In this document: positions 24,233 to 33,300 of the stretch, one piece after another | Layout: each line of letters opens with the position of its first letter | Numbering within the stretch: position 1 is the stretch's first letter | Source of the DNA: Neoroseomonas eburnea | Lineage (GTDB): Bacteria; Pseudomonadota; Alphaproteobacteria; Acetobacterales; Acetobacteraceae | Assembly (NCBI RefSeq): GCF_018129005.1 | Contig: NZ_JAAEDL010000030.1 | Span: 1 to 60,344, forward strand | Reading direction: 5' to 3' | Length of the DNA stretch: 60,344 nt | Position numbers and translations under genes: made by a program | The notes under the pieces: model-generated | The model's input: the letters and a program-made list of their open reading frames with translations, nothing else | Databases searched by the model: none | Told to the model about the DNA's origin: nothing

Positions 24233-25513
24233 TCAGCTCGCCACCCGCCCGAACACCGCCGTCAGCAGCGCGAACAGCACGCCACCGGCCAGGAACCCCA
24301 CCAGCGTCCCGTTCATCCGCACATATTGCAGGTCCCGCCCGACGCGGAGCTCGATCTTCTCGGCCACCGTCGCCGCGTCCCAACTGCCCACCACCCCGGC
24401 GATGAAATCCGAGAGCTGCGCCGTGGCGCTCGGCAGCAGCGTCATCAGCACGCCTTCCGTGGCGCGGTTCAGCCGCTCCCGCGCCGCCGCATCCTCGGCG
24501 AGCAGCGTGCCGGCATTGGCGAAGACGCCGGAGAGCAGCGCCACCGTCCGCCCGTCCGGCCGTGCCGCATCGGCCACCAGCGCCGCGCGCAGCCGTGCCC
24601 ATACATCCAACAGCCAGACCGCGACGGAAGGGTGCGCCAGCGCCTCCCGCAGCACGCGGCCGATGGCGGCGGCGCGCTCCGGGTCGGTCTCCAGCCGCTC
24701 GATCTCGTGTCCGAGCCATTCGGCGAAGGCGGCGCGGAGGTTGGAATCCTCCGGCTCGACCTTCTCGAGCTCGGTGTTGATGGCGTGCAGGATGCGCTTG
24801 GCGACCGTCGCGCCGGCGAGCCAGCCGAGCACCGCACCGCCCTCGGCGCGGATGCGGGCCTCGATCGCCGTGCGCAGCGCGTCCTCGCGGGCTTCCAGCA
24901 GCACCTTCAACTGGCCGATGGCGAGCGAGAACACCTCCTGGTGCCGGCCCGAGGCGACGAAGGCGCGCAGCACGCGCGCCACCAGCCGCGCGCCGGCGGG
25001 GCCCGAGACGATGCGCGGCAGCAGCCGCACCAGCAGCCGCTTCGCCCGCCCGTCCTCGAGGCTCGCCACCACCCGCGGCAGGCTGCCTGCCAGTGCCGCC
25101 GCGGCGGGCTTCGACGCCGCCGGGTCGGCGAGGAACCGCTGCACGATCCGCGCCAGGTCGAGCCGCCCCAGCACGCGCCGCACCTCGGCCTCGGTGAAGA
25201 CGTGGGAGGAGACGAAGCGCCCGAGCGCCCGCCCCAGCCTCTCCTTCTGGTTCGGCACGATGGCGGTGTGCGGGATGGGCAGGCCGAGCGGCCGGCGGAA
25301 CAGCGCCGTCACCGCGAACCAGTCCGCGAGCCCGCCGACCACCCCCGCCTTGGCCGAGGCCTGCAGGAGGTCGGTCCAATAGCCCGGCGGCATGTGGTAG
25401 GTGCCGACCAGCAGCCCGCCCATGCCCACCAGCATGCCTGTGGCCAGCGCCCGGTGGCGCGCGAGGCCGCGGCGGAGGTCGGCATCGGGATCGATCGGAG
25501 GGCTGCCCTGCAT
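24233..25513 (-). CDS. DUF445 family membrane protein (YjiN-like)
   Basis: The product has 426 residues. There are N-terminal hydrophobic segments (LATGMLVGMGGLLVGTYHM; LLQASAKAGVVGGLADWFAVTALFRRPLGLPIPHTAIVPNQ), the classic DUF445 opening, then long helices with repeated charged segments, and a C-terminal membrane segment (GTLVGFLAGGVLFALLTAVF). This arrangement suggests a membrane-tethered helical rod. The function is unknown in the family. It is divergent from the zinc genes; the Zur-like box lies about 50 bp upstream of its start and could affect it too. Confidence 0.88.
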   Translation of the reverse strand: MQGSPPIDPDADLRRGLARHRALATGMLVGMGGLLVGTYHMPPGYWTDLLQASAKAGVVGGLADWFAVTALFRRPLGLPIPHTAIVPNQKERLGRALGRFVSSHVFTEAEVRRVLGRLDLARIVQRFLADPAASKPAAAALAGSLPRVVASLEDGRAKRLLVRLLPRIVSGPAGARLVARVLRAFVASGRHQEVFSLAIGQLKVLLEAREDALRTAIEARIRAEGGAVLGWLAGATVAKRILHAINTELEKVEPEDSNLRAAFAEWLGHEIERLETDPERAAAIGRVLREALAHPSVAVWLLDVWARLRAALVADAARPDGRTVALLSGVFANAGTLLAEDAAARERLNRATEGVLMTLLPSATAQLSDFIAGVVGSWDAATVAEKIELRVGRDLQYVRMNGTLVGFLAGGVLFALLTAVFGRVAS

Positions 25514-25561
25514 GGAACGCGCAGATAGGCCGCCACGCCGCCCTTGCCCAGCCGGGACCGT

Positions 25562-25581
25562 ATGTTACATCATAACGTTAT
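25562..25581. promoter_or_regulatory. Candidate Zur operator before znuCB
   Basis: ATGTTACATCATAACGTTAT contains GTTA-N5-TAAC and an overlapping perfect ATAACGTTAT palindrome, close to the GTTAT...ATAAC core of alphaproteobacterial Zur sites. It lies directly before the small ORF at 25592 and the znuC gene, in an AT-rich island within GC-rich DNA. Recognition is by eye. Confidence 0.6.
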
Positions 25582-25591
25582 GGTTCCCCGC

Positions 25592-25699
25592 ATGCCCGAT
25601 CCCCTGGCGCTCGCCTCCGGCGCGCTCTCCCGCCTGATGCTGGCAGGGGGCGTGTCGACCGTGCTGTGGGCGGCCGCGCTCTGGGCGATGGCGGCATGA
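25592..25699 (+). CDS. 35-residue predicted membrane peptide upstream of znuC
   Basis: ATG 25592 (or in-frame ATG 25580, giving 39 residues) opens a frame ending at TGA 25697-25699, which overlaps the znuC ATG (ATGA). It encodes MPDPLALASGALSRLMLAG followed by a hydrophobic stretch VSTVLWAAALWAMAA, a single likely helix. Position between the Zur-like box and znuC, plus the coupling, argue that it is translated. It could be a zinc-transport accessory peptide or just a leader that delivers ribosomes to znuC. No family is recognised. Confidence 0.5.
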   Translation: MPDPLALASGALSRLMLAGGVSTVLWAAALWAMAA

Positions 25700-26445
25700 G
25701 CGCGACCCGCAGCCCGGCCGGCATCCGGCTCGAGAACCTGACGCTCACCCATGGGCGCCATCCGGCGGTGCATCATGTCTCCGGGCGTTTCGCGCCCGGC
25801 AGCCTGACCGCGGTGGTGGGCCCGAACGGCGCCGGCAAGACCACGCTGCTGCGCGCGCTGGCGGGCCTGCACAAGCCCGAGAGCGGCCGCATCGCGCACG
25901 AAGGCACGGCGCGCATCGCGCTGCTGCCGCAGCTCGCCGCGCTGGATCGCGCCTTCCCGATCGCCTGCCGCGACGTGGTGATGCAGGGGCTGTGGCCGCG
26001 GCTCGGCGCCTTCCGCGGCGTGCCGCAGGCCGAGCGCGACCGCGCCGCCCGGGCGCTCGCCGCCGTGGGCCTGTCGGGCTTCGAGGACCGGCCGGTCGGC
26101 TCGCTCTCCGCCGGCCAGACGCAGCGGCTGCTGTTCGCCCGCCTGCTGGTGCAGGACGCCGACATCCTGCTGCTGGACGAGCCCTTCAACGCGGTGGACG
26201 CCAAGACCTCCGCCGACCTGCTGCGGCTCGTGCGCGAATGGCACGGGGAGGGCCGGACGGTGATCGCCGTGCTGCACGACCTCGACCTGGTGGCGCGCGA
26301 TTTCCCCGAGACGCTGCTGATCGCCCGCGACGCCATCGCCTGGGGCCCGACCGGGCAGGCGCTCTCCGCCGCCAACCGGCTCAAGGCGCGGATGATGGCC
26401 GAGGCCTGGGCGGACGAGGCCGAGCACTGCCATATTGCTGCGTGA
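25696..26445 (+). CDS. znuC: Zinc ABC transporter ATP-binding protein
   Basis: A 249-residue ABC ATPase of the metal type. It has Walker A GPNGAGKTT (42-50), signature LSAGQTQRLLFARLL (LSGGQ variant), Walker B ILLLDEPF and H-loop VLHDLDL. The start at ATG 25696 gives MSATRSPAGIRLENLTL. It lies downstream of a Zur-like site and is followed after 152 bp by the permease gene. The periplasmic binding protein gene znuA is not adjacent. Zn2+ is inferred from the operator and family; Mn2+ cannot be excluded. Confidence 0.88.
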   Translation: MSATRSPAGIRLENLTLTHGRHPAVHHVSGRFAPGSLTAVVGPNGAGKTTLLRALAGLHKPESGRIAHEGTARIALLPQLAALDRAFPIACRDVVMQGLWPRLGAFRGVPQAERDRAARALAAVGLSGFEDRPVGSLSAGQTQRLLFARLLVQDADILLLDEPFNAVDAKTSADLLRLVREWHGEGRTVIAVLHDLDLVARDFPETLLIARDAIAWGPTGQALSAANRLKARMMAEAWADEAEHCHIAA

Positions 26446-26597
26446 TCGTGCCTCAGGCGCCGGCGCACGCATCCGCGTGCCTGGCTTGCGCGCGGTGCAT
26501 TGGCGCATTGGGTGGTCCGGGCGCGGTCGCGCCGTGCGCTCCGGGCCCGATGCGGGGCATGGGGCCGCCTTGGTGGCGGGTCTGACGCGGTAGCGAC

Positions 26598-27467
26598 ATG
26601 CACGATCTGCTGATCGCCCCCTTCGCCGAGTTCGGCTTCCTGCGCCGCGCGCTGGTGGGCTGCATGGCGTTGTCCGTCTCGGCGCCGGTGCTCGGCGTCT
26701 TCCTCGTGCTGCGGCGGATGAGCCTGACGGCCGACGTGCTGGCGCATGGCGCGCTGCCGGGCGTGGCGCTCGGCTTCCTGCTGGCGGGGCTGTCGGCGCC
26801 GGCGCTGTGGCTCGGCGGGCTGGTCGCCGGGCTGCTGGTGGCGGTCGGTGCCGGTGCGCTGTCCCGCGCGACGGGCGGGCGGGAGGACGCGACGCTCGCC
26901 GCGCTCTACCTGCTCGCGCTCGGCGCGGGGGTGGCGATGATCTCGATGGGCGGCGGCGGGGCGACGGACCTTTCGCACATCCTGTTCGGTTCCGTGCTCG
27001 GCGTGGACGACGCGGCGCTGCTGCTGATGGCGGGCGTGGCGACGCTGACGCTGGTGGTGCTCGCCTTCGGCTGGCGGCCGCTGGTGCTGGAATGCTTCGA
27101 CCCGTCCTTCGCCGCCGCGGCCGGCGCGCGCGGCGGGCTGTGGCACCTGGTGTTCCAGGCGCTGGTGGTGCTGAACGTGCTCTCGGCCTTCCAGGCGCTC
27201 GGCACGCTGATGGCGGTGGGGCTGATGATGCTGCCGGCGATCGCCTCGCGGCATTGGGCGAGGGAGGTCTCCGGCATGACCTATGCGGCGGTGGGCATCG
27301 CGCTGGCGGCGTCGGTCGTCGGGCTGCTCGTCTCCTATCACGCCGATGTGCCGACCGGGCCGGCGATCGTGCTGGTGGCCGGGGCGGCCTGGGCCGTCTC
27401 CGTGCTCGCCGGGCCGGTCGACGGGCTCTTGCCGCGGCTGGTGCGGCGGGGACATCTGGCGGGGTAG
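26598..27467 (+). CDS. znuB: Zinc ABC transporter permease
   Basis: A 289-residue inner-membrane protein of the ABC-3 family. About eight helices are visible; diagnostic segments are LRRALVGCMALSVSAPVLGVFLVLRRMSL, ADVLAHGALPGVALGFLLAG and LGTLMAVGLMMLPAIASRHWA. It pairs with the ATPase encoded 152 bp upstream to import divalent metal. The intervening 152 bp holds no gene. Confidence 0.9.
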   Translation: MHDLLIAPFAEFGFLRRALVGCMALSVSAPVLGVFLVLRRMSLTADVLAHGALPGVALGFLLAGLSAPALWLGGLVAGLLVAVGAGALSRATGGREDATLAALYLLALGAGVAMISMGGGGATDLSHILFGSVLGVDDAALLLMAGVATLTLVVLAFGWRPLVLECFDPSFAAAAGARGGLWHLVFQALVVLNVLSAFQALGTLMAVGLMMLPAIASRHWAREVSGMTYAAVGIALAASVVGLLVSYHADVPTGPAIVLVAGAAWAVSVLAGPVDGLLPRLVRRGHLAG

Positions 27468-27503
27468 GCCGGGCCGTTCCATCCTGCGCGCAACCGATCG
27501 CCC

Positions 27504-27521
27504 AGGAGGATGTCCCAGATG
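27504..27521 (+). promoter_or_regulatory. Ribosome site choosing the Old Yellow Enzyme start
   Basis: AGGAGG at 27504-27509 abuts ATG 27510 with no spacing but sits nine bases before in-frame ATG 27519. The second ATG is therefore the likely start. Confidence 0.7.
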
Positions 27522-28673
27522 GGATCGCTGCTGTTCTCGCCGCTGACGCTGCGCGGCCTGACCCTTCCCAACCGCGCCGTCGTGCCGCCGCTTTGCCAGT
27601 ATTCCGCGACGGAAGGCATGGCGAATGACTGGCACATGGTCCAGCTCGGTCGCTTCGCGGTCGGCGGCTTCGGCCTGGTGTTCAGCGAGGTCGTCTCCGT
27701 GCTGCGCGAGGGCCGCATCACCCATGGCGATCTCGGCCTGTGGTCCGACGACCACGTCGCGCCGCTGAGGCGCATCGCGGGGTTCATCAAGGCCCAGGGC
27801 GCGGTGCCGGCGATCCAGCTCGGCCATGCCGGCCGCAAGGGCGCGATGCAGCGCCCCTGGGAAGGCAACGGTCCGCTCGGCCCCGATCAATTCGCCAAGG
27901 GCGAGACGACCTGGGACATCGTCTCCGCCGTTGCCCGGCCGATCGCGGAAGGCCACCTGACGCCCGCCGCGCTCGATCCCGCCGGCATGGCGAGGATCGC
28001 CGAGGCCTTCGCCACCGGCGCGAAGCGCGCCCGCGCCGCCGGCTTCGACGCCGTGGAGGTCCACTGCGCCCACGGCTACCTGCTGCACCAGTTCCTCTCG
28101 CCCATCTCGAACACGCGCAACGATGCCTTCGGTGGCGACCTTGCCGGCCGCATGCGCTTTCCCTTGCAGGTGATCGAGGCCGTGCGCGCGGCCTGGCCCG
28201 AGGACCGCCCGGTCTTCGTGCGCATCTCCGCCGTCGATGGCGTGGACGATGGCTGGACGATGCAGGACAGCCTCGCCTTCGCGCGGGCGATGAAGCCGCT
28301 CGGCGTCGATGTCATAGACTGTTCTTCCGGCGGCATCGGCGGCTCGGCCACGGGCAGCAAGCGCGTGCCGCGCGGCTACGGCTTCCAGGTGCCCTACGCG
28401 GCGCAGATCCGGCGCGATGTCGGCCTCGCCACCATGGCGGTCGGCCTCATCATCGGCCCGCACCAGGCCGAGGCCGCGCTCGCGGCCGGCGAGGCCGACC
28501 TCATCGCCATCGGCCGCGAGGCGATGAACAACCCCAACTGGGCGCTGATGGCCCGCGCCGCGCTGGAACCCGGCACGACGGAGGAGGTCTTCGCCTGCTG
28601 GCCGCCCCAGCATGGCTGGTGGATGGAAAAGCGCGCCGCCGTCATGCAGGCCCTCGGCGCGCCGCCTGCTTGA
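27519..28673 (+). CDS. NADH:flavin oxidoreductase, Old Yellow Enzyme family (YqjM/NamA class)
   Basis: A 384-residue FMN TIM-barrel ene-reductase that reduces activated C=C bonds with NAD(P)H. It has the YqjM-class active-site Cys26 in VVPPLCQYSA, IQLGHAGRKG, the substrate-binding His pair in EVHCAHGYLLHQFLSPISNTRND, and a phosphate-binding GLIIGPHQAEAAL...AIGREAMNNPNW. It is cytoplasmic. The physiological substrate is unknown. It is followed closely by a DASS transporter gene on the same strand. Confidence 0.92.
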   Translation: MGSLLFSPLTLRGLTLPNRAVVPPLCQYSATEGMANDWHMVQLGRFAVGGFGLVFSEVVSVLREGRITHGDLGLWSDDHVAPLRRIAGFIKAQGAVPAIQLGHAGRKGAMQRPWEGNGPLGPDQFAKGETTWDIVSAVARPIAEGHLTPAALDPAGMARIAEAFATGAKRARAAGFDAVEVHCAHGYLLHQFLSPISNTRNDAFGGDLAGRMRFPLQVIEAVRAAWPEDRPVFVRISAVDGVDDGWTMQDSLAFARAMKPLGVDVIDCSSGGIGGSATGSKRVPRGYGFQVPYAAQIRRDVGLATMAVGLIIGPHQAEAALAAGEADLIAIGREAMNNPNWALMARAALEPGTTEEVFACWPPQHGWWMEKRAAVMQALGAPPA

Positions 28674-28737
28674 TCCGCGTCAAGGCCGTGGCCGCGGCCC
28701 GAGGCGATCCTTGCCTCAGGTCACCGGAGGGGCGGGC

Positions 28738-30237
28738 ATGGCGACGGCAGCGGCGGAGAGCGGCGACGGGGCGCGGCGATGGATCGGCCTCGTCATCGCA
28801 TGTGCGGTGCTGGCGGCCGTGGTGCTCGCGCCTCCGCTGGCCGGGCTGCCGGTCGCCGGGCAGCGCGCCATCGGCATCCTGCTCTTCGCCGTGGTGCTGT
28901 GGGTGACCGAGGCGGTGGACCTCACCGTTTCCGCCTTCCTGATCGCGACGCTCATCATCCTGCTGGTCGGCAGCGCGCCGGACATGCAGGACCCCACGAA
29001 GATCATCGGCATCGCCCGCGCGCGCGACTGGGCGATCGCGGGCTTCGCCAACAACGCCGTCGCGCTGGTCGCCGCCGCGCTGGTCTTCGCCGCGGCGGTG
29101 ACGGCGACGGGGCTCGACCGGCGCATCGCGCTCGCCACCCTCTCGCGCGTCGGCACCAGGCCGCGGGGCATCTTCGCCGGCACGCTCGCGGTCGGCATCA
29201 TGCTCGCCTTCCTGGTGCCCTCGGCGACCGCGCGGGTTTCGGCGGTGGTGCCGATCGTGCTCGGCATCATCGCCGCCTTCGGCGTGCAGCGCGACAGCCG
29301 GCTCGCCGCGCTGCTGATGATCGGCTCGGCGCAGATCTGCTCGGTGATGAACATCGGCGTGCTGACGGCGGCGGCGCAGAACGCCACCTTCCTCGGCCTG
29401 ATCGGCCGCGCCATCCCCGGCGCGACGGTGACCTGGCTCGACTGGCTGATCGCCGCCGCGCCCTTCTGGCTGATCATGGCGCCGGTGGTCTTCGCCGTGC
29501 TGTGGCGCTTCCACACGCCGGAGGCGGAGGTCGCCGCCGGCGGCGCCGAGGCGATCGCGCGGGACCTCGAGGCGCTCGGCCCGATGAGCGGGGCAGAGAA
29601 GCGCACCCTGCTCGCCGGCATCCTGCTGCTCGGCTTCTGGGCGACGGAGGGAAAGCTCCATCCGCTCGACACCGCCTCCTCCACCATCATCGCCGTCACC
29701 GTGCTGATGCTGCCGAAGATCGGCGTGATGACCTGGAAGCAGGCGCAGGCTGCGCTGCCCTGGGGCACGCTGATCCTGTTCGCGATCGGCATCGCCCTCG
29801 GCACCGTGCTGGTGCAGACGCGCGGCGCCGGCTGGATGGCGAACCAGATCGTCGATGTCTTCGGCCTGCGCCAGGCCACCCCCTTCATGGTGGTGGCGGT
29901 GATGGCGGCCTTCCTGATCGTGGTGCATCTCGGCTTCGCCTCGGCGACGGCGCTGGCCGCCGCCTTCATCCCGATCGTCATCTCCGTGCTGCAGGAGGTG
30001 TCGCGCCACGGCGTGCCGGTGAACGTGGTGGGCCTCACCATGATCCTGCAGTTCGTCGTCTCCTTCGGCTTCATGCTGGTGGTGAACGCGCCGCAGAACA
30101 TGGTCGCCTTCGGCACCGGCTGCTTTCGGGGCCGGGACTTCACGCGGTCGGGCGTGGTCATCACCGTGATCGGCTATGGGCTGATCCTGCTGCTGACGGC
30201 GACCTGGTGGGATTGGCTGGGCTACGTCAAAGGGTGA
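28738..30237 (+). CDS. DASS/SLC13-type anion:sodium symporter
   Basis: A 499-residue inner-membrane transporter with about 12 helices. Family features are the opening GQRAIGILLFAVVLWVTEAVDLTVSAFLIATLIIL, the FANNAVALVAAALVFAAAV segment with the SNx-like NN, LVPSATARVSAVVPIV, and a second internal repeat (TASSTIIAVTVLMLPKIGVMTW...LGFASATALAAAFIPIV). Known members carry di- and tricarboxylates or sulfate; the substrate is not readable here. GGAGG lies just before ATG 28738. It may share the transcript of the Old Yellow Enzyme gene (64 bp apart). Confidence 0.88.
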   Translation: MATAAAESGDGARRWIGLVIACAVLAAVVLAPPLAGLPVAGQRAIGILLFAVVLWVTEAVDLTVSAFLIATLIILLVGSAPDMQDPTKIIGIARARDWAIAGFANNAVALVAAALVFAAAVTATGLDRRIALATLSRVGTRPRGIFAGTLAVGIMLAFLVPSATARVSAVVPIVLGIIAAFGVQRDSRLAALLMIGSAQICSVMNIGVLTAAAQNATFLGLIGRAIPGATVTWLDWLIAAAPFWLIMAPVVFAVLWRFHTPEAEVAAGGAEAIARDLEALGPMSGAEKRTLLAGILLLGFWATEGKLHPLDTASSTIIAVTVLMLPKIGVMTWKQAQAALPWGTLILFAIGIALGTVLVQTRGAGWMANQIVDVFGLRQATPFMVVAVMAAFLIVVHLGFASATALAAAFIPIVISVLQEVSRHGVPVNVVGLTMILQFVVSFGFMLVVNAPQNMVAFGTGCFRGRDFTRSGVVITVIGYGLILLLTATWWDWLGYVKG

Positions 30238-30240
30238 AGG

Positions 30241-30370
30241 GCGGGGGAGGGGAACCTCCCCCGCACCCCCTCCCTTCCTTGTCTGTCAGCCAGGCGCAGC
30301 CGGCGCGCCAGGCCCGCCCCTCCAGGTGATCAAGGAAGGAGGGGGGATCGGGGGGAGTTCCCTCCCCCCG
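30241..30370. terminator. Two GC hairpins in a convergent gap
   Basis: GCGGGGGAGG-GGAA-CCTCCCCCGC (30241-30264) follows the transporter stop. CGGGGGGAG-TTCC-CTCCCCCCG (30349-30370), nested within AAGGAAGG/CCTTCCT outer arms, lies 11 bp after the tamB stop. Each is well placed to terminate one of the two convergent units. Confidence 0.65.
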
Positions 30371-30381
30371 ACCTTCCTGCC

Positions 30382-33300
30382 TCAGTACTCGTACTCGAAC
30401 GACAGCCCCACCCGGTCGCCGCCCGCGCTGTTGCCGCCCGTCTCCGCCTCCACGCGCACCCGCGGCAGCAGGTCGACCTGCACGCCGACGCGCGGCGCGC
30501 CGCCCTCGGCGCCCTGGCGGATGCCGAGATACACCCCGTCCGCCACGTATCGCCCGGTCTCCAGAGTTGCCCCCTGGCTGCGGCTGCCGTCCCGGCTGCG
30601 CTCCTCCCCCACCGCGAGCCGGTCGAGCGCCAGCGTCCGCCGGATGCGGTCGAGGATGCCGCCCGCGCCCGGCGTCTCGATCCCGGCCGCGCCGGCCAGC
30701 ACCTGCGCAAGCTGCGCCAGCTGGAACGGGCTGAGCTCGTTGGCCCGCCGGTCGAACAGCAGCCGCGACAGGATCTCGTCCTGCGGCAGTTCGGGCGTGG
30801 AGGAGAATTCCAGCTTCGGGTCGGTCGCCGGCCCGGTGACGGTGACGTTCGCCGTCACCTCCCGCGCCCGCGAGGTCGCCAGGAAGTCGAGCGTCGGCAC
30901 CAGCGTGCCGGCGTCGAAGGAGACGGTGCCGCGGCGGAAATCCAGCCGACGGTCGAAGACCGAGATGTTGCCCCGCCGCAGCGTCAGCCCGCCGGTCATC
31001 GTCGGCGCCGCGATGTTGCCGCCGACCCCGAGGGTGCCGCCGAATTCCGCGTCGATGCCACGGCCGCGCACGAAGACCGCGCGCGGGGCCTCGACCGCGA
31101 TCTCGAGCGCGATGTCGGGCATGCCGGAGGGCGCGCCCGGCGGCGGCGGCGGCGCCAGCGGCGGCGTTCCGGCCGGGCGGCGGCCGCGTTCGCGCACGCC
31201 GTCCAGCCGCTGCACGCTGGCCGGCAGGCGCTCGGGCACGGTGATGTCCATGCGCTGCACGGCGATGCGGCCGGCGAGCCGCGCCTGCTTCAGCACGCGG
31301 CCGGCCAGGCGCAGATCGGCATCGAAGACCGAGGAGACCAGGTCGGAGCGCAGCGGCCGCGCGCCGCGCGCCGTCACGGCGATCTCCGCCGGCAGGCCGG
31401 GCGCGAGGGGCGAGAGCGTGCCCGTCACGCCGAGCGTCCCGCCACCGGGCGTGCGCGCGTCGATGCGCTCGATCGTCACGCGATCCCCGTCGCCGCGCAG
31501 CGCGGCGGTGATGTCGGTGAGAGTCACGCCCTGGGCGAGGTCGCGGAAGGACCCGTTGGCCAGCGTCGCGCGCCCGCCGATGCGCGGCGCGCCGACCGTC
31601 CCGCCGACCTCTGCCTGCACGCTCACGCGCCCGGTGACGCGCTGCGCGCCGGCCGCGAGCAGCGGCCCGGCCAGCGCGCCGACATCCGCATTGGCGTCGA
31701 GCTGCACGGCGAGCGGCGCATTCCCCGCGAAGCCGCCCGGCAGCCGTGCCGTGCCGCTCGCGCGCAGCGCCGTGCCGGCATTGGCGTCCAGCCGTACGTC
31801 GGCGGCGCGCGCGCCGGCGGTGCCCTCGACCAGGATGCGCGCCGCCGGCACGCCGCGCATCGCCGGGTCCGGGCTGCGCAGGCCGGTGGCCTCGATGCGG
31901 AAGCGCGCGGCGGGATCGGCGACGGGGCCGGTGAGGCGCGCCTCGCCGCCGATCATGCCCTCCACCGCGACATCGGGCGCGGCGAGCGCGGCGACGGCCG
32001 CGACCGGCAGCGCCGCGAGCGTGGCGCGCAGATCGGCGGTCTCCGGCCCCCAGCGACCCTCGGCGCGCAGGGTGCCGCCGCGGCTGGTGGTCAATGCGAC
32101 GCCGTCCAGGCCGACGCCGCCATCCTGCGCCAGCGTCACCCGCGCGGGCGAGGTCAAGCGCAGGGAATCGGCACCGCGCCGCAGCAGCAATTCGGCGATC
32201 TCGACGCGCCGCGCCGCGCCGTCCTGGGTCATGCGGGCGCGGGTGTTCAGCCGCGCCCCGGCGGCCTGCGCCTCGACCACGGCGTCCAGCGCGGCGAGCG
32301 TGCCCCGCGCCGTCACCCGCCCACCGAGCGCCGTGCCGCCGGCGCTCGCCTGCGGCACCTCCAGCGTCGCGTCGATCCCCTGCACGCCGTTGGGAACGGT
32401 CAGCGCCGCGCGCAGCCCGATCCGCCCGGTCAGCGGCATGCCGGCCAGCGCGGAGAAGGGCGCGAGCTCCGGCACCTCCAGCGCCGCCTCGCCGGCGAAG
32501 GTCGCCGCCTGGGGGTCGAGCAGGCCCTGTGCGTCCAGCCGCGCCGGGCCGAAGGCGGCGGCCAGGCGTTCGAGCCGCACCTTCTCGCCCTCCGGCAGCG
32601 CGTGCAGGTCCAGCCGCGCCGCCAGCCCGGCATAGGTTGCGCGCAGCCGCCCCTCGGCGCGCGGGGCGGTGAGCGGCGTCGCGACGGTCAGTTCCAGTTC
32701 CGGCGCCTCGATCACCTGGCCGGCGCTTTCCACCCGTTCCCCGCGCGCGGTCAGCCGCAGGGAAGGATCGGTGCGCGGCCCGGTGGCGCGCGCCTCGGCC
32801 TGCAGGGCGCCGGCGAGGCCCGGCACCAGCGGGGCGAGATCGGCGACGCTCGCGCGGACCGTGGCATCGAGCGTCTCGCCGACATCGCCCTCCGCGGTCA
32901 TGCGCAGCGTGGCGCCGTCGAGCGACAGCGCCTCGATGCGGTCGGGCAGGGCGGCGCGCAGGGATAGCCGCGGCGCCGCGCCGAAGGCCGCCGCCAGCGC
33001 CGGCGTGTCGCTGCCGAAGGCCTCCATCGCCAGGTCGAGCGCGACCCGCGGCGCCGCCATCGCACCGGTCGCGCGCGCCTCGGCGCGCAGGGCATCCCAG
33101 CGCGCGGTGGGCGGCAGCAGCGGGCCGAGCGTGCTGCTCGGCCCCAGCGCGACGCGCGCCGCGACATCGAGCGTCGATCCGGCGAGATCCGCGCTGCCTT
33201 CCGCCTCCACCCGCCCGGCCGGCGCCTGCACGGCAAGCCGCCGCAGCGCGAGCCGCCGCGCCGCATCGAGCGCGGCATCGAGCGTCACCTCCATCGGCAT

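Noticed and set aside
23413..24405. A 330-codon plus-strand frame in the long gap, and several competing minus-strand frames
   Set aside because: Composition is Arg/Pro/Gly-rich after residue 60, no ribosome site is evident, no domain is visible, and the frame runs into DUF445 antisense. Only the first 50 or so codons (MTRDDFDETILDQLHSPELD) look protein-like, too little to call.
26446..26597. Missing znuA fragment between znuC and znuB
   Set aside because: The 152 bp are too short and no frame shows a signal peptide or His-rich loop.
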